In this document: positions 29,921 through 38,208 of the stretch, one piece after another
Layout: the number at the start of each line of letters is the position of its first letter
How positions within the stretch are numbered: the first letter of the stretch is position 1
Source of the DNA: Streptomyces fructofermentans
GTDB lineage: Bacteria > Actinomycetota > Actinomycetes > Streptomycetales > Streptomycetaceae
Assembly (NCBI RefSeq): GCF_014651055.1
Contig: NZ_BMWD01000009.1
Coordinates: 18,840 to 82,839, forward strand
Direction: 5' to 3'
Length of the DNA stretch: 64,000 nt
Position numbers and translations under genes: made by a program
The notes under the pieces: generated by a model
Databases searched by the model: none
The model's input: the letters and a program-made list of their open reading frames with translations, nothing else
What the model was told of the DNA's origin: nothing

Positions 29921-30499
29921 TCAGCGTCCGTCCGTGCCCGCGGTCCTGGCCGTCGCGAGGGCGATCCGGTTCCACGTGTTGATCGTGAGGATCAGGGCGA
30001 GCACGTGGGCCAGTTCCCCGTCGTCGAACTGCGCGGCGGCCCGGGCGTGGACGTCGGCCGGGACTCCTCCGTCGGCGACGAGGGTGACGGCGTCGGTCAG
30101 TTCGAGTGCGGCACGCTCCCGCTCGGTGAAGAAGTGCGGGGCCTCGCGCCAGACGGCGACCATGTGCAGCCTGTCCTCGCTCTCACCGGCCCTGCGGGCG
30201 TCGTTGGTGTGCATGTGCAGGCAGTACGCGCAGTGGTTGAGGTGCGAGGCGCGGATCTGGATCAGCTCCACGAGGGCGGGTTCGAGCCCTTCACGGGCCG
30301 CGGTGTCGAATCCGACGAGGGCGCGGAACGCCTTGGGGGCGGACTTCGCGAAGTCGAGGCGGCCGTCTCCGCCCACAGGGGCCTCCGTGCGGGCCCGGGA
30401 GGCGTTCCTCGTCGCGCCCCGCGCAGGGGTTTCGCCGTCGAGGCGGGTGTCCGCGCCGGCCGGGTGCGTCGTCTGCGTGTCGTTCACCGTGTGCGTCAT
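29921..30499 (-). CDS. AhpD-like carboxymuconolactone decarboxylase family protein
   Basis: A 192-residue protein with the alkylhydroperoxidase D core: helices around FRALVGFDTAAREGLEPALVELI, then the redox motif HLNHCAYCLHMHTNDAR (CxxC plus His, near residue 85) and VADGGVPADVHARAAAQFDD. It probably reduces peroxides or other electrophiles through the CxxC pair. The ~45 N-terminal residues are low-complexity. On the minus strand TAGATT ends seven bases before ATG 30499, so the mRNA may be leaderless; ATG 30505 is an alternative. It is divergent from a MocR regulator only 47 bp away, its likely controller. Confidence 0.88.
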   Translation of the reverse strand: MTHTVNDTQTTHPAGADTRLDGETPARGATRNASRARTEAPVGGDGRLDFAKSAPKAFRALVGFDTAAREGLEPALVELIQIRASHLNHCAYCLHMHTNDARRAGESEDRLHMVAVWREAPHFFTERERAALELTDAVTLVADGGVPADVHARAAAQFDDGELAHVLALILTINTWNRIALATARTAGTDGR

Positions 30500-30546
30500 G
30501 ACCATGAATCTATGGGTGTCAGAGACCCGTTGTAGGGTGCATTTCC

Positions 30547-31971
30547 ATGGCGGAATCATGGGTCAATTCGGCTGAGGCCGTCGGCGCCGACCTGCTTCTC
30601 GACCTGCGTCCCGGCCTGTCCGGTCCTGGCGGCCGCCGGGCCGCGCTCATCGGCGCCCTGCGTGAGGCGGTCCGCGGCGGACGTCTCGCCCCGGGGACGC
30701 GGCTCCCCCCGTACCGCTCGCTCGCCGCCGACCTGGGCGTGGCCCGCAACACCGTCGCGGACGCCTACGCCGAGCTCGTCGCCGAGGGCTGGCTGACCGC
30801 TCGTCAGGGGTCGGGGACGCGGGTCGCCGAGCGTGCGAAGCCGTTGGGCGACCGGACACGCGTACCCAGGAAGGCACCCGCACGCACGCGTGGACCGCGC
30901 CACGACCTGCGGCAGGGCACTCCGGACGCGTCCTCGTTCCCGCGTGCGGCGTGGCTGGCCTCGTACCGGCGGGCGCTCCGGACGGCACCGAACGAGGCTT
31001 TCGGACCGGGTGACCCGGCGGGCCGCACAGAACTGCGGGAGGCACTGACGGAGTATCTGGCCCGGACGCGCGGGGTGCGCACCGAGCCGGGCAGGATCGT
31101 GATCTGCTCGGGCTTCGCGCACGCGCTGCGGCTGCTGTTCCCTGCGGTCCTGCGGGGTCCGCTGGCGGTCGAGTCGTACGGCCTGCCGTTCCACCGCTCG
31201 TTGTTGTCGGCGGCCGGTGTGCGCACGGTCCCGCTGCCGGTCGACGAGGACGGGGCCCGGGTGGACGGACTCGGAGCGGAGCGTGCGGTACTCCTCACGC
31301 CCGCGCACCAGTTCCCGACAGGCGGGCCGCTGCACCCCGGGCGCCGCGCGGCCGTCGTCGACTGGGCGCGCTCGCGGGCGGGGGTGGTCCTGGAGGACGA
31401 CTACGACGGGGAGTTCCGGTACGACCGCAGGCCCGTGGGGGCGTTGCAGGGGCTGGATCCGGAGCGGGTGGTGCACATCGGCTCGGTCAGCAAGAGCCTG
31501 TCCCCCGCGTTGCGGCTGGGCTGGATGGTGCTGCCCGAGCGTCACGTCGACGGTGTGCTGGCGGCCAAGGGCGAACGGGAGGCGTGGGCCGGCGTCCTGG
31601 ACCAGTTGGCCCTCGCGGACTTCGTCGTGTCGGGCTCGTACGACCGTCATGTGCGGCGGATGCGCCAGCGGTACCGCGCGCGGCGGGACCGGCTGGTGGC
31701 CGCGCTCGCCGCGCACGCCCCGCGAGTGGAGGTCACCGGGGTCGCGGCCGGACTGCACGCCGTGCTGCGGCTGCCGCCGGGAAGTGAGCGTTCCGTGCTG
31801 AAGGCCGCCGAGTGGCAGGGCCTGGCGCTGGACGGGCTGGCGGGTTTCCGGCACCCGGAGGCGGCCGGTCCCGCGCCGGACGGGCTGGTCGTGGGGTACG
31901 CGACGCCCGCGGAGCACGCGTACGGGGCGGCGCTGGAAGCGTTGTGCGCGGCGCTGCCGGAGTCCGCGTGA
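30547..31971 (+). CDS. MocR-family GntR/aminotransferase-like regulator
   Basis: A 474-residue regulator with an N-terminal GntR winged helix (LREAVRGGRLAPGTRLPPYR, LGVARNTVADAYAELVAEGW, residues ~30-80) and a PLP-binding fold-type I aminotransferase domain (HDLRQGTPDASSFPRAAW; LLTPAHQFPTGG; VLEDDYDGEFRYD; the Schiff-base lysine in IGSVSKSLSPALRLGW near residue 318). Such proteins sense PLP or amino compounds; PdxR is the known example. TAGGGT lies eight bases before ATG 30547, so it may also be leaderless. Control of the divergent AhpD-like gene is likely. Confidence 0.93.
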   Translation: MAESWVNSAEAVGADLLLDLRPGLSGPGGRRAALIGALREAVRGGRLAPGTRLPPYRSLAADLGVARNTVADAYAELVAEGWLTARQGSGTRVAERAKPLGDRTRVPRKAPARTRGPRHDLRQGTPDASSFPRAAWLASYRRALRTAPNEAFGPGDPAGRTELREALTEYLARTRGVRTEPGRIVICSGFAHALRLLFPAVLRGPLAVESYGLPFHRSLLSAAGVRTVPLPVDEDGARVDGLGAERAVLLTPAHQFPTGGPLHPGRRAAVVDWARSRAGVVLEDDYDGEFRYDRRPVGALQGLDPERVVHIGSVSKSLSPALRLGWMVLPERHVDGVLAAKGEREAWAGVLDQLALADFVVSGSYDRHVRRMRQRYRARRDRLVAALAAHAPRVEVTGVAAGLHAVLRLPPGSERSVLKAAEWQGLALDGLAGFRHPEAAGPAPDGLVVGYATPAEHAYGAALEALCAALPESA

Positions 31972-32574
31972 GGCCGGTGCGGCGCAGTGCGGCGCGGTTC
32001 GGTCCGCAGCGGTGCGCCGTGCCGCGGCGTTCGCCGGAAGGGCACAGCGCGTGCGGCACCGGAATACGGCCTCCCTCGGCGCGTGCGCCCCGGGTGCGGG
32101 CCCCTCAGGTCACCCGGCCCGGCCGACCTCTCGGTCCCGCGAGGCGGTCTCGGAGAGGCGGTCCGGGTGAGGCGGTCTCGGAGAGGCGGTCCGGGCAAGG
32201 TGACCCCGGCAGGGTGGTCTCGGCGTCGCGGCGCACGGAACCCGGGCTCCGGTCAGGAGTCGGCGTGCGCCGCGACGCGTGATCCACGGGGGTGAACCGG
32301 GAGAGGACCCGGGACACCGGGCCCGGGAGGACTCGGGGGACCGTGGGGCAGAGGGCCGGAACCAGGAGCCGGCCGACGGGCCCCCCGGAACCGAGGGCGA
32401 GGAATCGAAGGCGAATCAGAAGTCAGAGGACGAGACGGAGGACGAAACGCAGGAAATGAGAGCTCAGAAAACGGGAAACGCAGGACGACGGGAAATGCGG
32501 GAGGTCGAGAAACCTGGGACGGCGGACATCGGAAGGCTGATTAAGCAAGAGGGTTCGAACACCGGCGTGCCGGT
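31972..32574. other. 603-bp gene-free stretch with 28-bp repeat and purine-rich half
   Basis: No convincing gene. Around 32139-32205 the unit GAGGCGGTCTCGGAGAGGCG plus GTCCGGG(T/C) is repeated about twice. From ~32290 to ~32560 the plus strand is strongly purine-rich and clearly lower in GC than the surroundings, with runs such as GAGGACGAGACGGAGGACGA. An open frame across it on the plus strand has no family resemblance. This lies downstream of the DUF397 gene. Confidence 0.6.
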
Positions 32575-32838
32575 TCAGGAGAGCAGGAAGTCCGCCTCCC
32601 CCGCCTTGGCGCCCTGGATGAACGCGGTCATCTCGCCGGGGGTGTAGATGAGGGCGGGACCGTCCGGGTCCGCCGACTGACGCACCGCGATCCTGCCGTC
32701 GGCCAGCTTCATCGCCTCCAGGCAGTTGCCTCCGTTGCCGCCGCTCCAGGGCTTGTGCCAGCCCTCGCTGCCCAACTCCCTGGCGGGCATGCCGTTGTAG
32801 ATCCGCGCGGCGCGTATCCGGGACTTGATGCGATCCAT
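32575..32838 (-). CDS. DUF397 protein of the WhiJ-type locus
   Basis: An 87-residue DUF397 protein: the conserved W-S-GGNGGNC segment (KPWSGGNGGNCLEAMKLADG) and VRQSADPDGPALIYTPGEMTAFI identify it. These small proteins nearly always accompany a DUF5753-type XRE regulator and are thought to antagonise or modulate it. The start ATG at 32838 directly abuts the TGA of the regulator gene (TGAATG), so the two are translationally coupled. Together with the divergent HATPase gene this is a complete WhiJ-like trio. Confidence 0.93.
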   Translation of the reverse strand: MDRIKSRIRAARIYNGMPARELGSEGWHKPWSGGNGGNCLEAMKLADGRIAVRQSADPDGPALIYTPGEMTAFIQGAKAGEADFLLS

Positions 32839-33699
32839 TCACAGCTCCTTGCGGAGATCCAGCAGGATCTCCTTCGTGCGATGTGCCGTGGCGGCCTGAG
32901 CCGCCATGCGGTCCATGACCTCGAGGTGGGTCGCCACCTCTGCGCGCGCGTCCAGGTAGACGGCGCCGGTCAGGTACTCGCTGTAGACCATGTCCGGCAG
33001 TTCGGGCATGGCAAATCGGAACAGCACGAAGGGCCCGTACGTGCCGGCGTGCGGCCCCGAGGAGAACGGGGCGACCTGCAGCGTCACGTTGGGCAGCTTC
33101 GCGGCTTCCAGCAGCTTGTCGATCTGGTCGCGCATGACCTCGGGCCCGACCACGGGACGGCGCAGGGCCGTCTCGTCCATCACGGCCCAGAACCGGGGCG
33201 CGTCTGCACGTGTCAGCAGTGCCTGGCGCTCCATGCGCAGCGCCACGTGGCGCTCGATGTCCTCGGGTCTGGTCTGGCCGATGGCACCGGACTCCATGAC
33301 GCCCCGCGCGTACTCCTCGGTCTGGAGCACTCCGGGAACGAAATGGGGCTCGTACGACCGAATGAGGGCGGCCGCGCCCTCCAGGCTCACGTACATCGAG
33401 AACCAGCCCGGCAGGATGTCGTGGAAGCGCTGCCACCATCCCGGCTGGTTCGCCTCCTCCGCGAGGGCCACGAAGGCTTCGGCCTCGTCGTCGGAGACGC
33501 CGTACGACTTCAGCAGGAGCTGGAGGTACGGGATCTTGAGGGCGACCTCAGCGGTCTCCATGCGGCGGACGGTGGCGGCGGTGACCCGCAGTATCCGGGC
33601 CGCCTCCTCACGCTTGAGCCCCGCGCGCTCCCGCAGGTCCAGCAGGCGCCGCCCGAGGACGACCTGCCCGACCGTCGGCGCGGACCGTGGCTCACTCAC
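32839..33699 (-). CDS. XRE-family regulator with DUF5753 sensor domain (WhiJ-like)
   Basis: A 286-residue regulator: N-terminal helix-turn-helix (RRLLDLRERAGLKREEAARI, LRVTAATVRRMETAEVALKI; residues ~15-55) and a C-terminal DUF5753 domain (YEPHFVPGVLQTEEYARGVM, RQALLTRADAPRFWAVMDET, LPNVTLQVAPFSSGPHAGTY). WhiJ relatives influence development and antibiotic production in streptomycetes. I start at the GTG 33699 (VSEPRSAPTV) because GGAGG lies five bases before it; GTG 33711 adds four residues. It is coupled to the DUF397 gene. Confidence 0.93.
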   Translation of the reverse strand: MSEPRSAPTVGQVVLGRRLLDLRERAGLKREEAARILRVTAATVRRMETAEVALKIPYLQLLLKSYGVSDDEAEAFVALAEEANQPGWWQRFHDILPGWFSMYVSLEGAAALIRSYEPHFVPGVLQTEEYARGVMESGAIGQTRPEDIERHVALRMERQALLTRADAPRFWAVMDETALRRPVVGPEVMRDQIDKLLEAAKLPNVTLQVAPFSSGPHAGTYGPFVLFRFAMPELPDMVYSEYLTGAVYLDARAEVATHLEVMDRMAAQAATAHRTKEILLDLRKEL

Positions 33700-33877
33700 G
33701 TCCACCTCCACATTGTCCGGACAGCCCGGGCGGCGCCCGTTCCGGTACCCCTTCGGGTACCCAACTGACGCCGCGCCACGTGCTGTTGCGAGCAGTGTGC
33801 CACGGCGCTACGGCGCGGAACACTGCACTCTGCAATTTTCAGAGTGACACTTGCCAAGTGTTCACGACGGGGAGATA

Positions 33878-34561
33878 GTGGCAAGCGTGATTCCGTCCGC
33901 GCCGTTAGGAACAGACGCCACCGAGGACCGCTCGGGCCTTGGCGCCGCTGTGGGGGCACCCCCCGCAGAGGCCGCCGCCCGCCGGTTCCGCTTCGAGCTG
34001 GCCGCACACCCGGGCTCCGCAGCACAGGCCCGGCACCTGACGCGCGCCAGGCTCTCGGGATGGTCGGTCTGCGAGGAAACCTGCGACACGGCGGAACTGA
34101 TCGTCTCCGAACTGGTCACCAACGCCATCGTGCACACGGCGAGCCGCCATGTGGTGTGCGAGCTGCTCGACGGCGAGGACCATGTGCGAATAGCCGTACG
34201 TGACGAGGGTTGTGCGCCGGGTGAGCCCCACCCGTCGCCGCAACGTCCCGAGGAGGAGCACGGGAGGGGATTGCTTCTCGTCGCGGCGGTGTGCACCGCC
34301 TGGGGCGCCCAGGAGACCGGACCGGGCCTTTTGGTCTGGGCGGAACTGCCGCGATCGGCGAACAACGGCGCCGAGCCGCGGTCGGACCTGGGCTGGGGCG
34401 CGAGGAGCCGGCCGGCCCCTGCCGGCTCCTCGCGGACGGGCGCGCACGCGCCCCGCACCGAGAGCCACGTGCCTCGCACCGAGTCGCACACGCCCAGAGC
34501 GGGGACGCGTTCGCCGCGGACGGAGACGCACACGCCTCCGGTCGGGCACGAGCGGTTCTGA
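33878..34561 (+). CDS. HATPase_c anti-sigma-factor-like ATP-binding protein
   Basis: A ~227-residue protein with a GHKL ATPase domain of the RsbW/SpoIIAB kind: CDTAELIVSELVTNAIVHTA carries the N box, VRIAVRDEGCAPGEP the G1 region and GRGLLLVAAVCTAWG the G2 region. It lacks a histidine kinase phosphoacceptor domain. It sits divergent to the XRE/DUF397 pair, as in the WhiJ/AbaA loci. The last ~60 residues are low-complexity with APRTES/VPRTES/TPRAGT repeats. The start is uncertain: GTG 33878 and GTG 33887 are both open, and TTG 33851 is possible. Confidence 0.88.
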   Translation: MASVIPSAPLGTDATEDRSGLGAAVGAPPAEAAARRFRFELAAHPGSAAQARHLTRARLSGWSVCEETCDTAELIVSELVTNAIVHTASRHVVCELLDGEDHVRIAVRDEGCAPGEPHPSPQRPEEEHGRGLLLVAAVCTAWGAQETGPGLLVWAELPRSANNGAEPRSDLGWGARSRPAPAGSSRTGAHAPRTESHVPRTESHTPRAGTRSPRTETHTPPVGHERF

Positions 34562-34667
34562 CCCTGCCCGCGACCGACGCGCGTCGGTTCTGATCTGAAT
34601 CGTTCCAACCGGCGTCCCCGCCGGTTCGGACGCCGTGAGTGACACTGCGAGTACGGACGGAGGCCGA

Positions 34668-35129
34668 ATGGGTGCGAGGGCGGCGTCTGCCGGTGCGCCG
34701 GGCACGCTGAGCCTGGACACGCTGGTCCGCCTCAAGCGGGAGCGGGAGCGGCGGACGGCCTCCGGAACCGGCGGGTCCGTGCGACTGGCCGTCCCGGAGG
34801 GCATGCGGACGCCCCTGGGCTGCGACGCGGTGTCGATGCCGGCGGTGTTCGGCCGGATCCTGCTGCCGCGGTTGCCGCGCATCGGCTGTGTGTACGCCGA
34901 CGACACACAGTGGTGGTGGCTAGTGCCCCGCGATTCGGACGTGGCCCTGGAGTGGCCCGCCCCCGCCCGGTACACCGCGGGGGCCGTCGTGCCCTCCTCG
35001 GCCGGTCTTCCGGGTCTCATCCACAAACCGGACGGCATGTTTCCCTACACCCCGCCCATCCCCCTCTACCTGGCCCTCTGCCGGGTGACGGGGACTCCCC
35101 CGGCGTGGACCCGGCCCGTCAGCGCCTGA
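34668..35129 (+). CDS. Conserved hypothetical protein
   Basis: A 153-residue protein with no function I recognise. A basic N-terminal region (LDTLVRLKRERERRTA) leads to a compact Trp/Pro-rich domain (LPRIGCVYADDTQWWWLVPR, ALEWPAPARYTAGAVV, LPGLIHKPDGMFPYTPPIPL). There is no signal peptide or membrane helix. ATG 34668 has GGAGG four bases upstream; an upstream GTG at 34635 is in frame but lacks a ribosome site. It follows the HATPase gene in the same direction. Confidence 0.75.
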   Translation: MGARAASAGAPGTLSLDTLVRLKRERERRTASGTGGSVRLAVPEGMRTPLGCDAVSMPAVFGRILLPRLPRIGCVYADDTQWWWLVPRDSDVALEWPAPARYTAGAVVPSSAGLPGLIHKPDGMFPYTPPIPLYLALCRVTGTPPAWTRPVSA

Positions 35130-35449
35130 GGCTTCCGCTCACGCCTGGGGGCTTCCGCTCACGCCTGGGGCCGCTCCGGCCTTCGGTCCGCTTCGGCCCC
35201 TTCGGGCCGCTCGGCTCCGGCCAGGTCCGTCGCGTCCGGAGCCGCGCCGGTCGATCGCTCGGTCAGCCGGTCGGGCGGGCGGCCGGTCGGTCGGGCCGCT
35301 CGGTCGGGCGAGGTGGCTCCAGAGGTCGAAGGCGGGCCAGCGTGCGCCCGGCCCCGTACCGGGAGCCGGCCAGGGTGCGACCCACTCGGTACCGGGAGCC
35401 GGCCGGTACGCCACTCACTCGGCGCCGGGGGCCGGTCGCACCGCGCCGC
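35130..35449. repeat. Gene-free stretch with short direct repeats
   Basis: The unit CTTCCGCTCACGCCTGGGG is present twice in tandem at 35131-35169, and GGTACCGGGAGCCGGCC twice around 35356-35403. Between them are GGTCGG-type runs. I see no gene on either strand. Confidence 0.6.
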
Positions 35450-35620
35450 TCACTCGACGAGTTCCCGCACGACGACCAGGAAAGTGTCCGAGGTCAGGTC
35501 CATCACGACCTCCACGTGCTGCCCCTCCTGGCGCCGCGCGTGCGCGAACTCCTCCGCCGGCCACGAGCCGCGCGGTCCACCGGCGGGAAAGCGCTCCAGC
35601 ACCGTTCGCCCGTTCACCAC
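35450..35620 (-). CDS. Small hypothetical protein (56 aa)
   Basis: A 56-residue acidic protein beginning VVNGRTVLERFPAGGPRG and ending DTFLVVVRELVE. The GTG start at 35620 is preceded by GGAGG with six-base spacing, one of the best ribosome sites in the window, and codon usage is G/C-biased at third positions. The pattern of alternating hydrophobic residues suggests a short beta-sheet. Function unknown. It lies downstream of the DUF899 gene, in the same direction, 169 bp away. Confidence 0.72.
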   Translation of the reverse strand: MVNGRTVLERFPAGGPRGSWPAEEFAHARRQEGQHVEVVMDLTSDTFLVVVRELVE

Positions 35621-35789
35621 CCTGCACCTCCATGTCGTGCCGCTCTCCGAAAAGTCCTTGAAGAATTCAAAGAGCCTTTGAAGAGTTAAACGCCGGACAT
35701 GGGGTGGACGTCTCGGGAAGTGACACGACTGAGACGTAGTTGACACTCGGTCACCGGGAGCCGTGAGGTGGCCTCCCCCGGCGACCGCC

Positions 35790-36536
35790 TCAGTCGTCGT
35801 ACTCGTCGTGGTACCTGATCCGGTCGGCGCCCGCGAGTGCTCCGAGTGCCGCCGCGCGGCCCCGGGGCTCCTCCCACTCCTCCTGCCGGCCCAGCACCGT
35901 GAGGTCCAGGAGACTCGTGGTGGAGCCGAGTCCCTCCAGCCCTCGCCCGTACGCCGAGTAGGTGTGGAAGACCCGGTCCCCGTCCCGCAGGAAGCAGCTG
36001 ACGCCCGGCCGTTCGTGCGTCCGCGTTCCGCCCCCGGTGCCGTCACCGGTCCCGGTCGCGTCCCCTGTCGCGTCGCCCGCCGGGTCGCTCTCGACTGACG
36101 CCCGGAAGTCGAGGTTGAAGTCGTTGGAGCGGGAGGAGTACCAGGGCACCGTCCAGCCCATGCGCGCCTGGAAGGGCAGGAGTTTCGTGTAGGGCGCCCG
36201 GGAGACCAGGGCCGGTTCGGTGCCCCGCGCGCGCAGGTGCGCGAGGTGCCCCATCTGGTCGACGAACGCCGAACAGCCGCGGCAGCCCGCGTCCCACTCC
36301 GGCGCGAACATGAAGTGGTACACGACGAGTTGCCTGCGCCCCGCGAAGAGGTCGAGCAGGGTCGCCTTCCCGTCGCCCCCCTCGAAGACGTAGCCCACGT
36401 CGATCTCGACCATCGGCAGCCTGCGCCGCTCGGCGTTGAGCGCGTCGCGGGCGCGGGTCGCGGCCTTCTCCTTGACCAGCAGTTCCTCGCGCGCGGCACG
36501 CCACTCCTCGCGCGACACGATCCGCGGAAGCGTCAT
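35790..36536 (-). CDS. DUF899 thioredoxin-like protein
   Basis: A 248-residue member of the DUF899 family (thioredoxin fold). Typical segments: IVSREEWRAAREELLVKEKA at the N terminus, LPMVEIDVGYVFEGGDGKAT, LVVYHFMFAPEWDAGCRGCS with the CxxC-like redox pair (residues ~85-95), and WYSSRSNDFNLDFRAS. The function is unknown; the fold suggests disulfide or peroxide chemistry. An acidic Gly/Thr insertion lies near residue 155. ATG 36536 has AAGGAG seven bases upstream. Confidence 0.9.
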   Translation of the reverse strand: MTLPRIVSREEWRAAREELLVKEKAATRARDALNAERRRLPMVEIDVGYVFEGGDGKATLLDLFAGRRQLVVYHFMFAPEWDAGCRGCSAFVDQMGHLAHLRARGTEPALVSRAPYTKLLPFQARMGWTVPWYSSRSNDFNLDFRASVESDPAGDATGDATGTGDGTGGGTRTHERPGVSCFLRDGDRVFHTYSAYGRGLEGLGSTTSLLDLTVLGRQEEWEEPRGRAAALGALAGADRIRYHDEYDD

Positions 36537-36687
36537 GGTTACTCCTTCGATGCGGTGCCTTCCCCGTGGTGGACCGGAGCGGCGGACGGAACTCATCGGT
36601 GGAGTACGGATTTACCTTCGGTACGTCTCCGACACGGATCCGGCGCGGGCCGGTCACCGCGTGCGGGCCCCGCGTCCGCGACCCGCC

Positions 36688-38058
36688 TCAGGTGTCGTAG
36701 TCCTGGATCCGCCGGCCGTGGCTCCGGTCGACGAGGGCGGGCATCCGCGCGCCCATCTCCCGTACGACCGTGGGCACATCGACCGTGAGCAGTTCGCGGT
36801 CGCGCATCAGGACCCGCCCGTCGACGATCGTCGTCCGTACGTCCCCGGAGCGGGCGCTGTGCACGAGCGCGGCCGCGAGGTCGTGCACCGGCTGGGTGTG
36901 CGGGCCGCTCAGGTCGACGAGGACGATGTCGGCCCTGTGTCCGGGGGCGAGGCTGCCGATCTCGCCGCCGAGGCCGACGGCCCGCGCGCTCTGGAGCGTG
37001 GCGTGGTGCAGTGCCTGCCGGGCGGTCAGCCATCTCGGGTCGCCCTCGGCGGACTTCTGCGTGAGCGCGAGCAGGGCCATGGACTCCCATACGTCGAGGG
37101 AGCTGTTGGAGGCGGCCCCGTCCGTGGCGAGGCCCACGGGGATGCCGAGTTCGCGCAGCGCCCGTACGGGGGTGGTGGTGGGCCAGGCGAACCTGAGGTA
37201 GCCGCGGGGCGCGCAGGCCACGGCGACGCGGCCGGCAGCGCGGGCGAGTACGGGCAGGTCGCGTTCCGTGATGCCGGTGCCGTGGGCGATCAGCAGGTCC
37301 GTGCCGAGCAGTCCGGTGTCGGCCAGGACCTCGACGGGTGTGCGGCCGCGGCGCGCGAGGCTGGACGCGGTCTGGTCCCGGTTCTCGGCGGCGTGGATGT
37401 GCACGGGCAGACCGTGCTCCCGGGCGAGAGCAGCGGTGGCCGCGAGGTCGGCGTCGTCGACGGTGTACGGCGCGTGCGGGGCGAGCGAGGTGGTGACGCG
37501 GCCCCCGGCCGTGCCGCGGTGCCGGAGCGCGAAGTCGAGGGACCGTTCGCGTCCCTCGACGCCCTGCGAGGAGAAGAAGGCCTGCCCCAGATTGGCGCGC
37601 AGGCCGCTCTCGGCGACCACGGCGGCGACCGTGTCCATGGCGAAGTAGTGGTCGGCGAAGCAGGTGACACCGCCGCGGATCATCTCGGCGCAGGCCAGCC
37701 GCGCGCCCAACTCCACGTCGCGCGCGGTGAGGTTGGACTCGACGGGCCAGACCACGTCGTTGAACCACTCCTCGACGGGCAGGTCCTCGGCCAGTCCGCG
37801 CAGCGCGACCATCGGCGTGTGCGTGTGGCAGTTGACGAGTCCCGGCATCGCGACCTGGCCGTGCGCGTCGATGGTCTCGGCGGCCCCGGCACCGGCCGGA
37901 CCGGCCGTCACGCTCTCCACCAGGCCGTCCCGTACGACGACGGTGGCGTCCTCGACGAAGCCGATCCCCTCATGATCGTCGTGCACGAGTGCCGTGCAGC
38001 GGGTGATGATGAGATCGGCCGCGCCCTTCGCGTCGGGCGTTCGCTCGGGCGAGGTCAT
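36688..38058 (-). CDS. Amidohydrolase, nucleoside/guanine-deaminase-like
   Basis: A 456-residue TIM-barrel amidohydrolase of the TrzN/MtaD/8-oxoguanine deaminase group. Metal and catalytic motifs are visible: VNCHTHTPMVALRGLAEDLP (HxH near residue 76), HIHAAENRDQ, LIAHGTGITERDL and VGLATDGAASNSSLDVWESM with the metal Asp. The C-terminal SLAPGHRADIVLVDL is the composite beta domain. Likely substrates are S-adenosylhomocysteine, 5'-methylthioadenosine or oxidised guanine; the sequence does not decide. The start is ATG 38058 (MTSPERTPDAKG) or ATG 38085; neither has a strong ribosome site. Confidence 0.9.
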   Translation of the reverse strand: MTSPERTPDAKGAADLIITRCTALVHDDHEGIGFVEDATVVVRDGLVESVTAGPAGAGAAETIDAHGQVAMPGLVNCHTHTPMVALRGLAEDLPVEEWFNDVVWPVESNLTARDVELGARLACAEMIRGGVTCFADHYFAMDTVAAVVAESGLRANLGQAFFSSQGVEGRERSLDFALRHRGTAGGRVTTSLAPHAPYTVDDADLAATAALAREHGLPVHIHAAENRDQTASSLARRGRTPVEVLADTGLLGTDLLIAHGTGITERDLPVLARAAGRVAVACAPRGYLRFAWPTTTPVRALRELGIPVGLATDGAASNSSLDVWESMALLALTQKSAEGDPRWLTARQALHHATLQSARAVGLGGEIGSLAPGHRADIVLVDLSGPHTQPVHDLAAALVHSARSGDVRTTIVDGRVLMRDRELLTVDVPTVVREMGARMPALVDRSHGRRIQDYDT

Positions 38059-38208
38059 CACGCCACGGTACGGCGGGATCGTCATGCCGGGGGACGTGAA
38101 CCGCGCATCCCGTCCCCGCCCCCTGTCGCCCGGCCGTCCGTGCGCGCACGCTGGCCTCATCATTCGACGGGCGGTGCTCCCCGGAGCGCCTCTTGGAAGG
38201 AGCCCGGC

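Noticed and set aside
32279..32647. A 122-codon plus-strand open frame in the purine-rich tract
   Set aside because: Composition follows the purine bias, it has no ribosome site or family resemblance, and it overlaps the clear DUF397 gene.
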